A stretch of DNA of 64,000 nt from Mucilaginibacter empetricola (GCF_024808665.1 NZ_JANUBZ010000008.1:1-64000); one strand, 5' to 3'. Shown: positions 8,239 to 17,686, counted from the first letter of the stretch. Numbers and translations: made by a program. The notes: generated by a model not told the origin, from the sequence alone.

Positions 8239-8862
8239 TTACGGAATATTCAAATACTTATGTGTTTGTAATGATATTTCCCACTGAGGGTTATTCATTA
8301 CATAATCAACAATAAGCGGAATCATTTCTTTTGATTTTGACCACTCGGGTTGCATGTACAGCTTGCAGGTGTTGGATACCAGCTTGGCATTATACTCGGC
8401 AAATTCAAAGTCTGATTTATTGAAGATGATCACCTTTAGCTCGTCGGCTTTTTCGGCAACGGATGGCATTGGCGCCTTAAATTTTTTGGGCGATAGGCAG
8501 ATCCAATCCCAATTACCCGAAAGGGGATAAGCGCCCGATGTTTCTATAAATGTTTTGATGCCTTTTTGCTGTAAGCCGGCAGTAAGGTAATCCAAATTAT
8601 AAATTAAGGGCTCGCCACCAGTAACTACCACCGCTTTTGAGGGGTGGATAGATGCATGGGCAACAATCTGATCGGCAGCAGTAAGGGCATGCAGTTCGGC
8701 ATCCCAGCTTTCTTTTACATCGCACCAGTGACAGCCTACATCGCAGCCACCCAGGCGAATAAAATATGCAGCCTTGCCGGTGTTAAATCCTTCGCCCTGT
8801 ATCGTATAAAATTCTTCCATTAATGGAAGCAATGTGCCATCTTCCGGTATCTGGTGTGCCAT
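8239..8862 (-). CDS. queE: 7-carboxy-7-deazaguanine synthase (radical SAM)
   Basis: Radical SAM enzyme that contracts 6-carboxytetrahydropterin to 7-carboxy-7-deazaguanine in queuosine and preQ0 synthesis. The cluster motif is the short CxxxCxxC of QueE: GCDVGCHWCD (about 39-48). EEFYTIQGEGFNTGKAAYF is the diagnostic N-terminal segment, VVTGGEPL binds SAM, and WICLSPKKFKAP is typical of the family. Length 207 is normal. It starts at ATG 8862. The other queuosine genes are not in this window, so it stands apart from its pathway. Confidence 0.95.
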   Translation of the reverse strand: MAHQIPEDGTLLPLMEEFYTIQGEGFNTGKAAYFIRLGGCDVGCHWCDVKESWDAELHALTAADQIVAHASIHPSKAVVVTGGEPLIYNLDYLTAGLQQKGIKTFIETSGAYPLSGNWDWICLSPKKFKAPMPSVAEKADELKVIIFNKSDFEFAEYNAKLVSNTCKLYMQPEWSKSKEMIPLIVDYVMNNPQWEISLQTHKYLNIP

Positions 8863-9329
8863 AAGCCTGCAAAAGTACGGTTTTACGCTTAAACGTAAAA
8901 GCCCGAAGGTAAAAGGTGATATTGGGGTGATGGTTTAGTGGAGTAGTTGATTAGGTTGAGTAGGTTGATTAAGTTGGATTGGGTTGATTGGGTTGATTAG
9001 GTTGGATTGAGTAGGTTGATTAAGTTGGATTGGGTTGAGTAGGGTGATTGAGGCGATAGGATGAGCCATTGTTCGTAGTGTTGCGCTATACTTTGCGCTC
9101 CGCTTCAGACGGACGGTAAGGGAGAGCCTACTGCCCATGTCATTTCGAACGAGGGTACCGAGGAGAAAACTTTTGCGCTGTGCATTATCGCCTTGAATAG
9201 GTCGTTCTGCATAGTTCGCATGACATATCGAAAAAGATTTCTCTCCGCCAGTAGGCGGATCGAAATGACAAAGCGGTTTAATTCACCCAACTCAAACCAA
9301 CCTAATCAACTCAATCTAACCCAATCCAA
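8863..9329. repeat. Intergenic repeat island around palindromic element copy 3
   Basis: 467 bp without a gene. Bases 8936-9055 are tandem G/T-rich words (GGTTGATTAGGTTGGATT and variants). Bases 9284-9335 are the reverse-complement type (AACCTAATCAACTCAATC). Between these arms lies palindromic element copy 3. The whole gap is therefore a nested inverted repeat. Minus-strand frames of 60-67 codons here are by-products of the repeat. Confidence 0.75.
9139..9270. repeat. Dispersed palindromic element, copy 3
   Basis: Starts GTCATTTCGAACGAGGGTAC and ends GGATCGAAATGAC. The right arm is a third variant containing its own small palindrome CCGCCAGTAGGCGG. The interior shares TCTGCATAGTTCGCATGACA with copies 2 and 4. 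Confidence 0.8.
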
Positions 9330-10088
9330 CTACAACCTCTGCCTTATAGCTTCATAAACAATAATGCCTGTAGCTACAGATACGTTTAGCGATTCAATTT
9401 CGCCGTACATGGGTATTTTAGCCAGGTGATCGGCAATGCGGATAATTTCGTTGCGTACACCGTCTTCTTCCGATCCCATGATGATGGCGGTAGGGGCGGT
9501 ATAGTCGGGGGCGTAAATATCGTTGGTGGTTTTTTCGGTGCAGCAAACCAGCTGTAAGCCCGATTCTTGCAGAAACTTCACGGTTTGTACCAGGTTATCA
9601 TGCCTGCATACCGGTATTTTATACAAGGCACCTGCTGATGTTTTTATAGCATCGGGGTTTATTTGTGCCGATCCTTTGGCGGGTATTACAATGGCGTGTA
9701 CGCCGGCGCACTCGGCGGTACGGGCAATTGCACCCATGTTGCGCACGTCGGTAATTGAATCAAGCACCAAAATAAGCGGCACCTTTCCATCTTCAAATAC
9801 CTGCGGAATAATGTTTTCTATTTTATGATAAGTGATGGGCGATATAAAGGCTACTACCCCCTGGTGGTTTTTGGGAGTAAGGCGGTTAAGCTTTTCAACG
9901 GGCACTTGCTGACCGGTTAGCTGGTACTCGTTCATTAGCTCTTTTAGCTCGGTAAGCAGGCCGCCACCAAGACCGCGTTGCAGGTACAATGCCTCAATTT
10001 CTTTACCCGACCGGATAGCCTCAATAACAGCGCGAATGCCAAAAACCATTTGATTGCTTTCACGTGCGGGCCTTGAATTATAACTCAT
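9330..10088 (-). CDS. rlmB: 23S rRNA (guanosine-2'-O-)-methyltransferase RlmB
   Basis: SpoU/TrmH-family methyltransferase that methylates G2251 of 23S rRNA. It has the L30e-like substrate-binding N-domain (MVFGIRAVIEAI, about 14-90) and the knotted SPOUT domain. The three SpoU motifs are visible: DSITDVRNMGAIARTAECAG, IIMGSEEDGV and PMYGEIESLNVSVATGI near the C-terminus. Length 252 is typical. The gene is a close relative of trmH, but the N-domain and motif set fit RlmB. It starts at ATG 10088 and is divergent from dnaB across a 290-bp AT-rich gap. Confidence 0.92.
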   Translation of the reverse strand: MSYNSRPARESNQMVFGIRAVIEAIRSGKEIEALYLQRGLGGGLLTELKELMNEYQLTGQQVPVEKLNRLTPKNHQGVVAFISPITYHKIENIIPQVFEDGKVPLILVLDSITDVRNMGAIARTAECAGVHAIVIPAKGSAQINPDAIKTSAGALYKIPVCRHDNLVQTVKFLQESGLQLVCCTEKTTNDIYAPDYTAPTAIIMGSEEDGVRNEIIRIADHLAKIPMYGEIESLNVSVATGIIVYEAIRQRL

Positions 10089-10366
10089 TTTTGGATGTTT
10101 TACTAAAAAGCAAAAGTAGCTATATTAATTGATTTAGCACTAATTGAACCGATTAGCCACATTGGTTTTTTTTATAATAACTAACACTTTAAACTTATTA
10201 ACACCTTTTTTTGATATTGATAATCAGGTTGATGTAAAAGAACCAACAAGTTGTTAACATCGGCACAAAAACAATGTTATTAAAAAGCAGGGCGTTTGGA
10301 TAGATTTATTTTTTGTCTAAAATGCGATGTTTATAAAATCAAAAGCCTTACCAAGTTTCTTTTGTA

Positions 10367-10374
10367 TATTTTTG
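10367..10374 (+). promoter_or_regulatory. Candidate -7 element before dnaB
   Basis: TATTTTTG fits the Bacteroidota -7 consensus TAnnTTTG and ends six bases before the dnaB ATG. If used, the transcript would be leaderless or nearly so. No convincing TTTG -33 element was found, so this is weak. Confidence 0.3.
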
Positions 10375-10379
10375 TTACG

Positions 10380-11942
10380 ATGAATTTTGAGAACGATACT
10401 CCCTTAAATAAGCCTAACACCAACGAGCGCAGAAACCGAGTAACTAACCCGACTCCTTATAGTGGTTTAGGTAAGCTTCCACCCCAGGCAATAGATCTGG
10501 AAGAAGCAGTTTTGGGCGCTCTGATGCTGGAGAAAGATGCCCTTTCCTCCGTTATTGATATCATAAAACCTGAGGTGTTTTATAAAGATAACCACCAGAA
10601 AATATTTCAGGCTATACGATTGTTGTTCGAGAAATCGTCGCCGGTGGATATCCTTACGGTTACGGCGCAGCTACGCTCGCAAGGTGAGCTGGAAATGATT
10701 GGCGGTGCTTATTACATCACCGAGTTAACTAACCGTGTAGCATCGGCCGCTAATATTGAGTTCCATGCGCGTATCATCATCCAAAAATACATTCAGCGCG
10801 AACTGATCCGCATTTCAACTGAGGTGATCCAGAGCGCTTATGAAGATACTACGGACGTTTTGGATTTGCTGGATAAGGCAGAAAAGAACCTGTTCGACAT
10901 CGCCCAAAACAACTTGCGTCGTGATTCGCGTAAGATGGATGACCTGATGCATGAGGCCTTAAAGGAAATTGAATCTCTTAAAGATAAAAAGGATGGCCTA
11001 ACAGGTGTTGCATCCGGATTTACTGATCTGGACAGAATGACCTCGGGCTGGCAAAAATCAGATCTGGTAATTATAGCTGCCCGCCCTGCAATGGGTAAAA
11101 CAGCATTTGTACTAACTTGTGCACGTAATGCCGCGGTTGATTTTAATAAGCCGGTAGTAGTATTCTCGTTAGAGATGTCGTCGGTTCAGCTGGTTAATCG
11201 TTTAATATCAGGCGAGGCACAAATTGAGCAGGAAAAAATCCGTAAAGGGAGTTTGGAAGAGTGGGAGTGGCAACAAATACACTCTAAAATAAGCAGGTTG
11301 GAAGCCGCTCCGTTAATTATAGACGATACACCGGCGCTAAATATCTTTGAATTTAGAGCCAAATGCCGCCGTTTAAAGGCACAGCATGATATCCAGTTAA
11401 TCATCATCGATTACTTGCAGCTGATGCATGGTAAAGCGGCCGATGCCAAAGGTGGTGGTAACCGTGAACAGGAAATTGGTAGTATATCAAGAGCTTTAAA
11501 ATCGGTAGCGAAGGAGTTAAATGTGCCGGTAATTGCGCTATCGCAATTAAGTCGTGCGGTGGAAAGCAGGCCGGGTGGTTCAAAAAGGCCGATGCTATCA
11601 GATTTGCGTGAGTCGGGATCAATTGAGCAGGATGCAGATATGGTATTGTTCCTTTACCGACCTGAATATTATGGTTTGGAAGTTGATGAGGATAACAACC
11701 CTACACAAGGCGTAGGTGAGGTAATTATAGCCAAGCACCGTAATGGTGAAACGGGGAGGGTAAGGCTCAAATTCGTAGGTAAATACGTTAAATTTACCGA
11801 TTTGGATACCGGTATGGATGGCGGCTTCTCGCCGGGCAATGCCTTTGCAGGTTTAGCACCATCACAAGATTTTGAAAAGCCCAATAACTTTATCATCAGG
11901 CCATCGCGAATGGATGATATTGATGATGAGCAGCCGTTTTAG
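10380..11942 (+). CDS. dnaB: Replicative DNA helicase DnaB
   Basis: Hexameric 5'-3' helicase that unwinds DNA at the replication fork and loads primase. 520 residues from ATG 10380: low-complexity N-tail, DnaB N-domain (LPPQAIDLEEAVLGALM), linker, then the RecA-like domain with Walker A ARPAMGKT, Walker B IIIDYLQLM and the arginine-finger region KRPMLSDLRESGSIEQDADM. A longer frame from TTG 10296 adds 28 residues that do not look like DnaB; the ATG gives the usual Bacteroidota start MNFEND. No intein is present. It stands alone and convergent with the ABC exporter gene. Confidence 0.96.
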   Translation: MNFENDTPLNKPNTNERRNRVTNPTPYSGLGKLPPQAIDLEEAVLGALMLEKDALSSVIDIIKPEVFYKDNHQKIFQAIRLLFEKSSPVDILTVTAQLRSQGELEMIGGAYYITELTNRVASAANIEFHARIIIQKYIQRELIRISTEVIQSAYEDTTDVLDLLDKAEKNLFDIAQNNLRRDSRKMDDLMHEALKEIESLKDKKDGLTGVASGFTDLDRMTSGWQKSDLVIIAARPAMGKTAFVLTCARNAAVDFNKPVVVFSLEMSSVQLVNRLISGEAQIEQEKIRKGSLEEWEWQQIHSKISRLEAAPLIIDDTPALNIFEFRAKCRRLKAQHDIQLIIIDYLQLMHGKAADAKGGGNREQEIGSISRALKSVAKELNVPVIALSQLSRAVESRPGGSKRPMLSDLRESGSIEQDADMVLFLYRPEYYGLEVDEDNNPTQGVGEVIIAKHRNGETGRVRLKFVGKYVKFTDLDTGMDGGFSPGNAFAGLAPSQDFEKPNNFIIRPSRMDDIDDEQPF

Positions 11943-12291
11943 GGTTGGTCATTGAGTCATTAGTTCATTGGTCATTGGTTCGTTGGGGGTGGATGGTTTA
12001 TAACGGCTGTAATATGCCGTTACAATTGTTATAAGAAGGGTTATTTATCATCCATTTTTCTACATTTTGTCATTTCGAATGAGGGTACCGAGGAGAAATC
12101 TTTTGCGCCATGCATCACGTTTGGCATAATCCGCTCTGCATAGTTCGCATGGCATATCGCAAAAGTTTTCTCGTTATCACTCGAAATGACATAGTTGGTG
12201 AAGCTCCAGTCCTTCTGTGCCATAATCTATGAAACATCAACTACTGACACCCAATCAACTCAATCAACCCAATCGAACTAATTCAACCAAC
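11943..12291. repeat. Intergenic repeat island around palindromic element copy 4
   Basis: 349 bp between convergent genes. It starts with words such as GTCATTAGTTCATTGGTCAT, then ATAACGGCTGTAATATGCCG, palindromic copy 4, GGTGAAGCTCCAGTCCTTCT, and a C/A-rich AACTCAATCAACCCAATC tract (12,240-12,298). It matches the 5746-6062 unit piece by piece, though more diverged. No gene is seen. Confidence 0.7.
12069..12190. repeat. Dispersed palindromic element, copy 4
   Basis: Begins GTCATTTCGAATGAGGGTAC and ends GTTATCACTCGAAATGAC, with the terminal GTCATTTCGA/TCGAAATGAC inverted repeat intact. The interior TCTGCATAGTTCGCATGGCA matches copies 2 and 3. Confidence 0.85.
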
Positions 12292-14151
12292 TCACCCCAC
12301 CTCAAACTGTAAACTACTCAGATATCTGTACAAACCTTGTTCATTGTTGATCAGCTCCTGGTGATTGCCTGATTCTATAATTTGCCCTTTTTCCAGCACA
12401 ATGATCTTATCTGCTTCACGAATGGTTGACAGGCGGTGGGCGATGATGATGGAGGTACGGTTTTTCATCAGCTCTTCCAAAGCTTCCTGCACCAGGCGCT
12501 CAGATTCAGAATCGAGCGATGAGGTAGCTTCGTCCAGTATTAGTATAGCTGGGTTTTTAAGCAATGCCCTTGCTATGGCTATCCGCTGCCTTTGACCGCC
12601 AGATAACTTTACGCCACGCTCGCCAACTACGGTATCATACCCTTCGGGGAAGGAGGTGATAAACTGATGGGCATTGGCACGTTGGGCGGCCTGTATAATT
12701 TCTTCTTTTGAGGCGCTTAGTTTGCCGTAGGCGATGTTTTCCTGTATAGTGCCACCAAATAACATTACATCCTGGGGCACAATAGCCACCTGGTTGCGGA
12801 TATCGGTCAATGAGAAATACTCTGATGGTTTATCATCAAAATAAATGGTACCACTTTGCGGATGATAAAATTGCAATATCAGCGTAGCCATAGTTGATTT
12901 GCCCGAACCGCTTGGCCCCACAATAGCCACCTTTTGCCCGGCAGCGGCATCAAATGATATATCCTTTAACACGGTAAGCTCCGGTCGTGATGGGTAGGCG
13001 AAAACCACATTGCTGAATGATAAATTACCTTCTATTTTATGTTTGATGGCGTTATCGGCCTCGTTGATGGATACATCTTCACCGGCCTCGTCCAATATCT
13101 CCAGTACGCGCTCGCTGGCACCAACCGCCTTTTGTATATTGCCATAAAGCTCGGGGAAACTACCCATTGATGCTGCCACAAAGACCCCGTAAATAACAAA
13201 TTGAATGAGTTTACCGATCGTTAATTCGTGGTGACTAACCATTACCGATCCGTACCAAATTACGGCTACAATGGCGCCAAAAAGGCAAAAAACAACAAAT
13301 GAAGCAAATAAGCCCCTGAATTTGGCGCCTTTAACAGCGAGCTTGACTACATCGCGCAGGTTTCTGTTATAGCGGCCAGCTTCAAAAGCTTCGTTAACAA
13401 ATGCCTTTACGTTGGCGATGCCTTGCAGGGTTTCTTCAACTACAGTGTTTGATTCGGCCAGTTTATCTTGTGCCTGGCGCGATAGTTTACGTATAAACCT
13501 GCCAAAAACCACTGCAACTACCACCAATACCGGCATCATCATTAATAGCGTTAAAGTAAGTCGCGGCGATACAATAATCAGAAAAGTGATACCGCCGGTG
13601 AGCAATATCAACTGCCTTATCATTTCGGCAAGGGTAGTGGTAATGGCATCCTGTATTTGCGATAGATCAGCAGAGATTCGACTATTCAACTCGCCAACCC
13701 TGCGGTTAGAGAAGAAGTTCATGGGCAGGGTGATCAATTTAAAGTAAGTATCGCGCCTTATATCGGCTAATGATCGTTCTGCTACCTGCACAAACCAAAT
13801 CACTCTAAAAAATGATACAAATGCTTGTGCCAGTAAAACTACCAATGCTATCAGGCCAATACCATTAAGCGTGCCGGGTAAAAATGAAAACTTTTGCTTC
13901 CCCTGTGCAGCATCAATCAAAGCACCTAAAAACTGGGGAAATGCCAGCCCAACCAGGCTCGACAGAAACAAAAACAACATGGCCGCTATAAACCTGCCCC
14001 GGTATGGTTTAACATACGATAGCAGCCGGGCTACCTGTTTTAAACTTTTGCCGTTTATTTTTGCCTTTGGTAAATCTTTCTCCGCTGCGTTACCACTGTT
14101 TAGTCGTCCTCTTGCCATTTTTGTTTTGTGATGATGGGTGTTACTATCCAT
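12292..14151 (-). CDS. ABC exporter, fused permease-ATPase (MsbA type)
   Basis: About 619 residues: an N-terminal six-helix type IV exporter domain (about 45-345) and an ATPase domain with Walker A VGPSGSGKST, Q-loop, signature LSGGQRQRIAIARALL, Walker B ILILDEATSSLD and switch histidine IIAHRLST. It works as a homodimer in the inner membrane, likely flipping lipid or exporting an amphiphile; the substrate cannot be told from sequence. A TTG at 14154 precedes the chosen ATG at 14151; another ATG at 14118 (MARGRLNSG) is also possible. The first 40 residues are basic and cytoplasmic. Confidence 0.93.
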   Translation of the reverse strand: MDSNTHHHKTKMARGRLNSGNAAEKDLPKAKINGKSLKQVARLLSYVKPYRGRFIAAMLFLFLSSLVGLAFPQFLGALIDAAQGKQKFSFLPGTLNGIGLIALVVLLAQAFVSFFRVIWFVQVAERSLADIRRDTYFKLITLPMNFFSNRRVGELNSRISADLSQIQDAITTTLAEMIRQLILLTGGITFLIIVSPRLTLTLLMMMPVLVVVAVVFGRFIRKLSRQAQDKLAESNTVVEETLQGIANVKAFVNEAFEAGRYNRNLRDVVKLAVKGAKFRGLFASFVVFCLFGAIVAVIWYGSVMVSHHELTIGKLIQFVIYGVFVAASMGSFPELYGNIQKAVGASERVLEILDEAGEDVSINEADNAIKHKIEGNLSFSNVVFAYPSRPELTVLKDISFDAAAGQKVAIVGPSGSGKSTMATLILQFYHPQSGTIYFDDKPSEYFSLTDIRNQVAIVPQDVMLFGGTIQENIAYGKLSASKEEIIQAAQRANAHQFITSFPEGYDTVVGERGVKLSGGQRQRIAIARALLKNPAILILDEATSSLDSESERLVQEALEELMKNRTSIIIAHRLSTIREADKIIVLEKGQIIESGNHQELINNEQGLYRYLSSLQFEVG

Positions 14152-14205
14152 CAAGACGATTGATACGCCTTAACATTTTAAATATCCTGAAAAGAAATAT
14201 TAAAA

Positions 14206-14718
14206 TTAAGCTTTTCGTTTACGCGTAGCAAAATAGATGGTCGTAACCAGTAGGATAACTGTCAATAATATGAGCCAGCTTACCGTCTTATCATGCTCCT
14301 GTTGTCGTTTTGCAGCATCGACCTTCAATTGATCAACCTGATTGCGGAGCTTGTTAATGGTGGTCATAAAGCCGATGGTGTTATCCTCGGTTTCTTTAGA
14401 GTGGGTTTGCACCTGCGTTTGCTGAAAGGTGCGCAGATCGAGCAGTATTTTTAGCTCTTTGTAGATGTCATCATCAGTTTTAACAATATCCATTAAAATA
14501 TCGTTGGATCGACGGATATCTTTTTTAGTTTGAAAGCCGAATATGCCGGTATGCATGCTTAAACTCTGGTCGTACTGCCCAAATTTAACGGTACGCTGAG
14601 CCAGCATACTGTTGATCTTTTTCCGTTGAAGCTGGTAAGCCAATGAGTCGGTATTTGCCTGTGCAAAGGCAACTATGCATAAAAAGCAAAATGATATAAA
14701 CAGGGTCAGTTTCTTCAT
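14206..14718 (-). CDS. Exported coiled-coil protein with C-terminal anchor
   Basis: 170 residues of unknown family. A signal peptide (1-19, ends FCIVAFAQA), a charged helical middle with heptad-like spacing (MTTINKLRNQVDQLKVDAAKRQQEHD, about 115-140; quoted only to show its character, key residues L, V, L, V) and a C-terminal membrane helix (WLILLTVILLVTTIYFA) followed by RKRKA. Its start ATG overlaps the stop of the upstream SAM hydroxide adenosyltransferase gene, so the two are translated together. Function unknown; the topology suggests a periplasmic stalk anchored in the inner membrane. Confidence 0.75.
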   Translation of the reverse strand: MKKLTLFISFCFLCIVAFAQANTDSLAYQLQRKKINSMLAQRTVKFGQYDQSLSMHTGIFGFQTKKDIRRSNDILMDIVKTDDDIYKELKILLDLRTFQQTQVQTHSKETEDNTIGFMTTINKLRNQVDQLKVDAAKRQQEHDKTVSWLILLTVILLVTTIYFATRKRKA

Positions 14719-15497
14719 GCATCAAGAAAATCAATAATCACACTATCGCCTAAATTCAATCCTAATAAACCACTTGCATTGCCTTTGTTAATGGCTATTT
14801 CGAGGTGATCGCTAATGCCAAACAGGCAAAGTTTTTCGCCTTCGGGTACCTCGTTGTAATGCCAGCTCAGGTGGTTAATGGTTTCGTTACGTTTAAATGA
14901 AAGCATAAACCGGCGACCCTGCTGTACGGTATTAAAAAACTCCTTGGTTATATTAGTAATCACATTCTGGAAGGAATCGATATAAATCACCACACCTTTA
15001 ATCAGGTTTTTTTCTATTACCGGCTGCAAGGTCATTTTCTTTTCAATATCACTTACCGGGATACCAATTTGGGTTAGTTTGCCTCCTTTAGCTAAATGAC
15101 AGGCGGCTTTTACAAAAATATCGGCCAGCGGGAAGTGCAGAAATTTAAGATCCTGCATAATGTTTATTTCAACAATTTCATCAGCTTCCTGATCAAACAT
15201 TAACGAGAATATGCCATTATCGGCCCCTACAAAATAGTGATTTTTGTACCGGATAGCCAGGTAGCGGGTATCATCATTATAAACGGTATCAATGCCAATT
15301 AAGTGAACGGTATCATCCGGAAAATAGTAGAAACTATTTTTCAAAATGAATGCAGCCTGTTGTATATTGTACGCGGCAACACTATTGGTAATATCAACAA
15401 TATTTACTGTTGGCAATAATTTCAGGATGCTTCCTTTTAACGCCGCCTGATAAATATCTTTATCGCCCAAATCAGTAGTTAAAGTTATTATTGCCAT
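14715..15497 (-). CDS. SAM hydroxide adenosyltransferase (DUF62 family)
   Basis: 260 residues matching the fluorinase/chlorinase-like family, whose bacterial members mostly hydrolyse S-adenosylmethionine to adenosine and methionine with hydroxide as nucleophile. Typical marks are ITLTTDLGDKDIYQAALKG at the N-terminus, VDITNSV, and HYFVGADNGIFS, with Asp and His/Asn residues placed as in the family. FQNVITNITKEF lies in the C-domain. No halide-loop insertion is apparent, so halogenase activity is unlikely. Start ATG 15497; divergent from phoH. Confidence 0.88.
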   Translation of the reverse strand: MAIITLTTDLGDKDIYQAALKGSILKLLPTVNIVDITNSVAAYNIQQAAFILKNSFYYFPDDTVHLIGIDTVYNDDTRYLAIRYKNHYFVGADNGIFSLMFDQEADEIVEINIMQDLKFLHFPLADIFVKAACHLAKGGKLTQIGIPVSDIEKKMTLQPVIEKNLIKGVVIYIDSFQNVITNITKEFFNTVQQGRRFMLSFKRNETINHLSWHYNEVPEGEKLCLFGISDHLEIAINKGNASGLLGLNLGDSVIIDFLDA

Positions 15498-15597
15498 TAA
15501 TTTTTTAAATATTTATCACTAATCTTGTGGAAGCATTTAGAGCTACAAATATTCAATTTTTAATTCATAAAAATCTGCAACTATAAATCAAATTGTA

Positions 15598-16557
15598 TTG
15601 AACGAGCTTAAATTGTCAATTGAACAGATCAACCCGGCGGTATTGTGGGGACCTAATAATGATCATTTTGAGATCATTAAAAAACAATATCCAAAGCTGA
15701 AAATAGTAGCGCGGGGTAACGAGGTGAAGGTTTTGGGTGACGATAATGAACTCAATATTTTCCAGGAGAAATTCTCGCACCTGCTAGCGCATGTGGAGAA
15801 ATTTGAAAATCTCAACATAACCGATTTGGAGCGTATTTTAGGTTCAAAAGCTTCTGATACAACTACCGATAACGGCCCTACCGATAAATTTGCCAGTGGC
15901 GAGGTTATTGTGTTTGGACCGAATGGTGTAATGGTAAAGGCGCGTACAGCCAACCAACGTAAAATGGTTGATTGTATAAACAAAAGCGATATCCTTTTTG
16001 CCATTGGGCCTGCCGGTACCGGTAAAACCTACACTGCGGTTGCATTAGCGGTAAGGGCACTAAAAAATAAAGACATCAAACGTATTATACTAACCCGGCC
16101 GGCGGTTGAGGCAGGGGAGAACCTTGGTTTTTTACCCGGCGACCTGAAGGAAAAGATAGATCCTTATCTGCGTCCTTTGTATGATGCTTTGGATGATATG
16201 ATTCCGGCCGAAAAGTTGAAGTTGTATCTTGAAAACCGTACTATTGAAATCGCTCCGCTGGCGTTTATGCGTGGTAGAACACTGGATAATTGTTTTGTGA
16301 TATTGGATGAGGCCCAGAATGCTACAGACATGCAGTTGAAGATGTTTTTAACCCGTATGGGGCCATCGGCCAAGTTTATTGTAACCGGCGACGTAACGCA
16401 GATAGATTTACCTAAAAAGCAACAATCGGGCCTGCATACCGCATTACGGATACTGACCGACATTAAGGGAATTGAAATAGTTTACCTGAGCGGCGAAGAC
16501 GTTGTACGGCATAAGCTAGTACGCAAGATATTAGAGGCTTACGGCGATATACAATAG
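15598..16557 (+). CDS. phoH: PhoH-like ATPase
   Basis: Cytoplasmic P-loop ATPase of the PhoH group, linked to RNA metabolism. N-terminal KH-like region, then Walker A GPAGTGKTYTA, TRPAVEAGENLGFLPG, Walker B VILDEAQNAT and sensor TGDVTQIDLP. 319 residues is the normal length. The start is TTG (15598): there is no ATG in frame upstream, and MNELKLSIEQINPAVLWGPN is what relatives begin with. It may form an operon with purC 128 bp downstream. Confidence 0.93.
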   Translation: MNELKLSIEQINPAVLWGPNNDHFEIIKKQYPKLKIVARGNEVKVLGDDNELNIFQEKFSHLLAHVEKFENLNITDLERILGSKASDTTTDNGPTDKFASGEVIVFGPNGVMVKARTANQRKMVDCINKSDILFAIGPAGTGKTYTAVALAVRALKNKDIKRIILTRPAVEAGENLGFLPGDLKEKIDPYLRPLYDALDDMIPAEKLKLYLENRTIEIAPLAFMRGRTLDNCFVILDEAQNATDMQLKMFLTRMGPSAKFIVTGDVTQIDLPKKQQSGLHTALRILTDIKGIEIVYLSGEDVVRHKLVRKILEAYGDIQ

Positions 16558-16685
16558 AGATGTGAGATATTTGATGTGAGATATGAGATAGAAAGCTAAT
16601 TTTGCATCAGAAGTTAAGTAAGGATATAGATGATTCATGTTTTAAAGACAGTATCATAGATCTTATATCTCAGAACCTAAAAAGA
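16558..16685. repeat. Short degenerate repeat between phoH and purC
   Basis: GATGTGAGATATTTGATGTG (16,559 on) continues into GAGATATGAGATAG and is echoed inverted by ATCTTATATCTCAG near 16,656-16,670. It could form a weak hairpin. A 28-codon in-frame extension of purC crosses it but looks non-coding. Confidence 0.5.
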
Positions 16686-17630
16686 ATGAACGCAATAAAA
16701 GAAACGCACTTTAATTTTCCGGGCCAAACCAATTTTTACAAAGGTAAGGTAAGGGATGTATACACTATTGATAGCAAATATCTGGTAATGGTAGTTTCTG
16801 ACCGCATATCAGCATTTGATGTGGTTTTACCGGAAGCTATACCCTATAAAGGACAGGTTTTAAACCAGATAGCCGCCAAGTTTTTGCAGGCTACTGCCGA
16901 TATTGTGCCAAACTGGGTAGTAAATGTACCTGATCCAAGTGTTACTATTGGTCGTATTTGTGAGCCGTTTAAGGTAGAGATGGTAATACGTGGTTACCTG
17001 GCAGGTCATGCAGCGAGGGAGTATAGCGCGGGCAAAAGACAGGTTTGCGGTGTTAGCTTACTCGAAGGACTTAAAGAAAATGATAAGCTGCCTGAGCCTA
17101 TTATAACGCCAACCACCAAGGCATCGGTAGGGCACGATGAAGATATTTCAAAAGAGGAAATTTTAACGAGAGGAATAGTTTCGGCTGAGGATTACGCTGA
17201 ACTTGAAAAATATACCCACGCGCTGTTTGCCCGTGGTACTGAAATTGCTGCCAAACAAGGTTTAATACTGGTTGATACCAAATATGAATTTGGAAAAGCC
17301 GATGGAAAAATTTACCTGATAGATGAAATTCATACGCCCGATTCTTCGAGATATTTTTATAGCGAAGGATATGCAGAAAGGCAAAAGAATGACGAGCCTC
17401 AAAAGCAATTATCAAAAGAATTTGTACGGAAATGGTTAATTGAAAATGGTTTTCAGGGAAAAGACGGGCAAGTTGTACCGTTAATGACGGAAGAGATTGT
17501 AAAGTCCATTTCTGAACGCTATATTGAGCTGTTTGAGCAAATAACGGGCGAAAGTTTTGTTAAACCAGGCGATGATAACGTATTAAACCGCGTAGAAAAA
17601 GCTATAAATAATGCGCTTAAAGCGTTGTAA
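16686..17630 (+). CDS. purC: SAICAR synthetase PurC
   Basis: Joins CAIR and aspartate with ATP to give SAICAR in purine synthesis. 314 residues from ATG 16686, the longer eukaryote-like form common in Bacteroidota. Key segments: YKGKVRDVY and [20 protein letters not shown] near the N-terminus, [24 protein letters not shown], and [29 protein letters not shown]. The C-terminal extra 60 residues ([15 protein letters not shown] onward) belong to this form. A longer reading from 16602 crosses a repeat and is not supported. Confidence 0.96.
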   Translation: MNAIKETHFNFPGQTNFYKGKVRDVYTIDSKYLVMVVSDRISAFDVVLPEAIPYKGQVLNQIAAKFLQATADIVPNWVVNVPDPSVTIGRICEPFKVEMVIRGYLAGHAAREYSAGKRQVCGVSLLEGLKENDKLPEPIITPTTKASVGHDEDISKEEILTRGIVSAEDYAELEKYTHALFARGTEIAAKQGLILVDTKYEFGKADGKIYLIDEIHTPDSSRYFYSEGYAERQKNDEPQKQLSKEFVRKWLIENGFQGKDGQVVPLMTEEIVKSISERYIELFEQITGESFVKPGDDNVLNRVEKAINNALKAL

Positions 17631-17686
17631 AAAATTTAGTTAAACACAAAAATAATTATATCTTAGCTTTTTAATTAGAATAAACA

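Noticed and set aside
8936..9055. CRISPR-like regular repeats
   Set aside because: The words are 7-9 bases long, adjoin without unique spacers, and no cas gene is present.
8935..9290. Two minus-strand frames of 61-67 codons
   Set aside because: Their residues are strings of N-P-I-Q-L from the low-complexity words, or read through the palindrome.
10296..10379. N-terminal extension of DnaB from TTG
   Set aside because: The 28 extra residues are hydrophobic and unlike DnaB, and they cross the likely promoter.
16602..16685. N-terminal extension of PurC
   Set aside because: It translates a degenerate repeat; the ATG at 16686 gives the normal family start.
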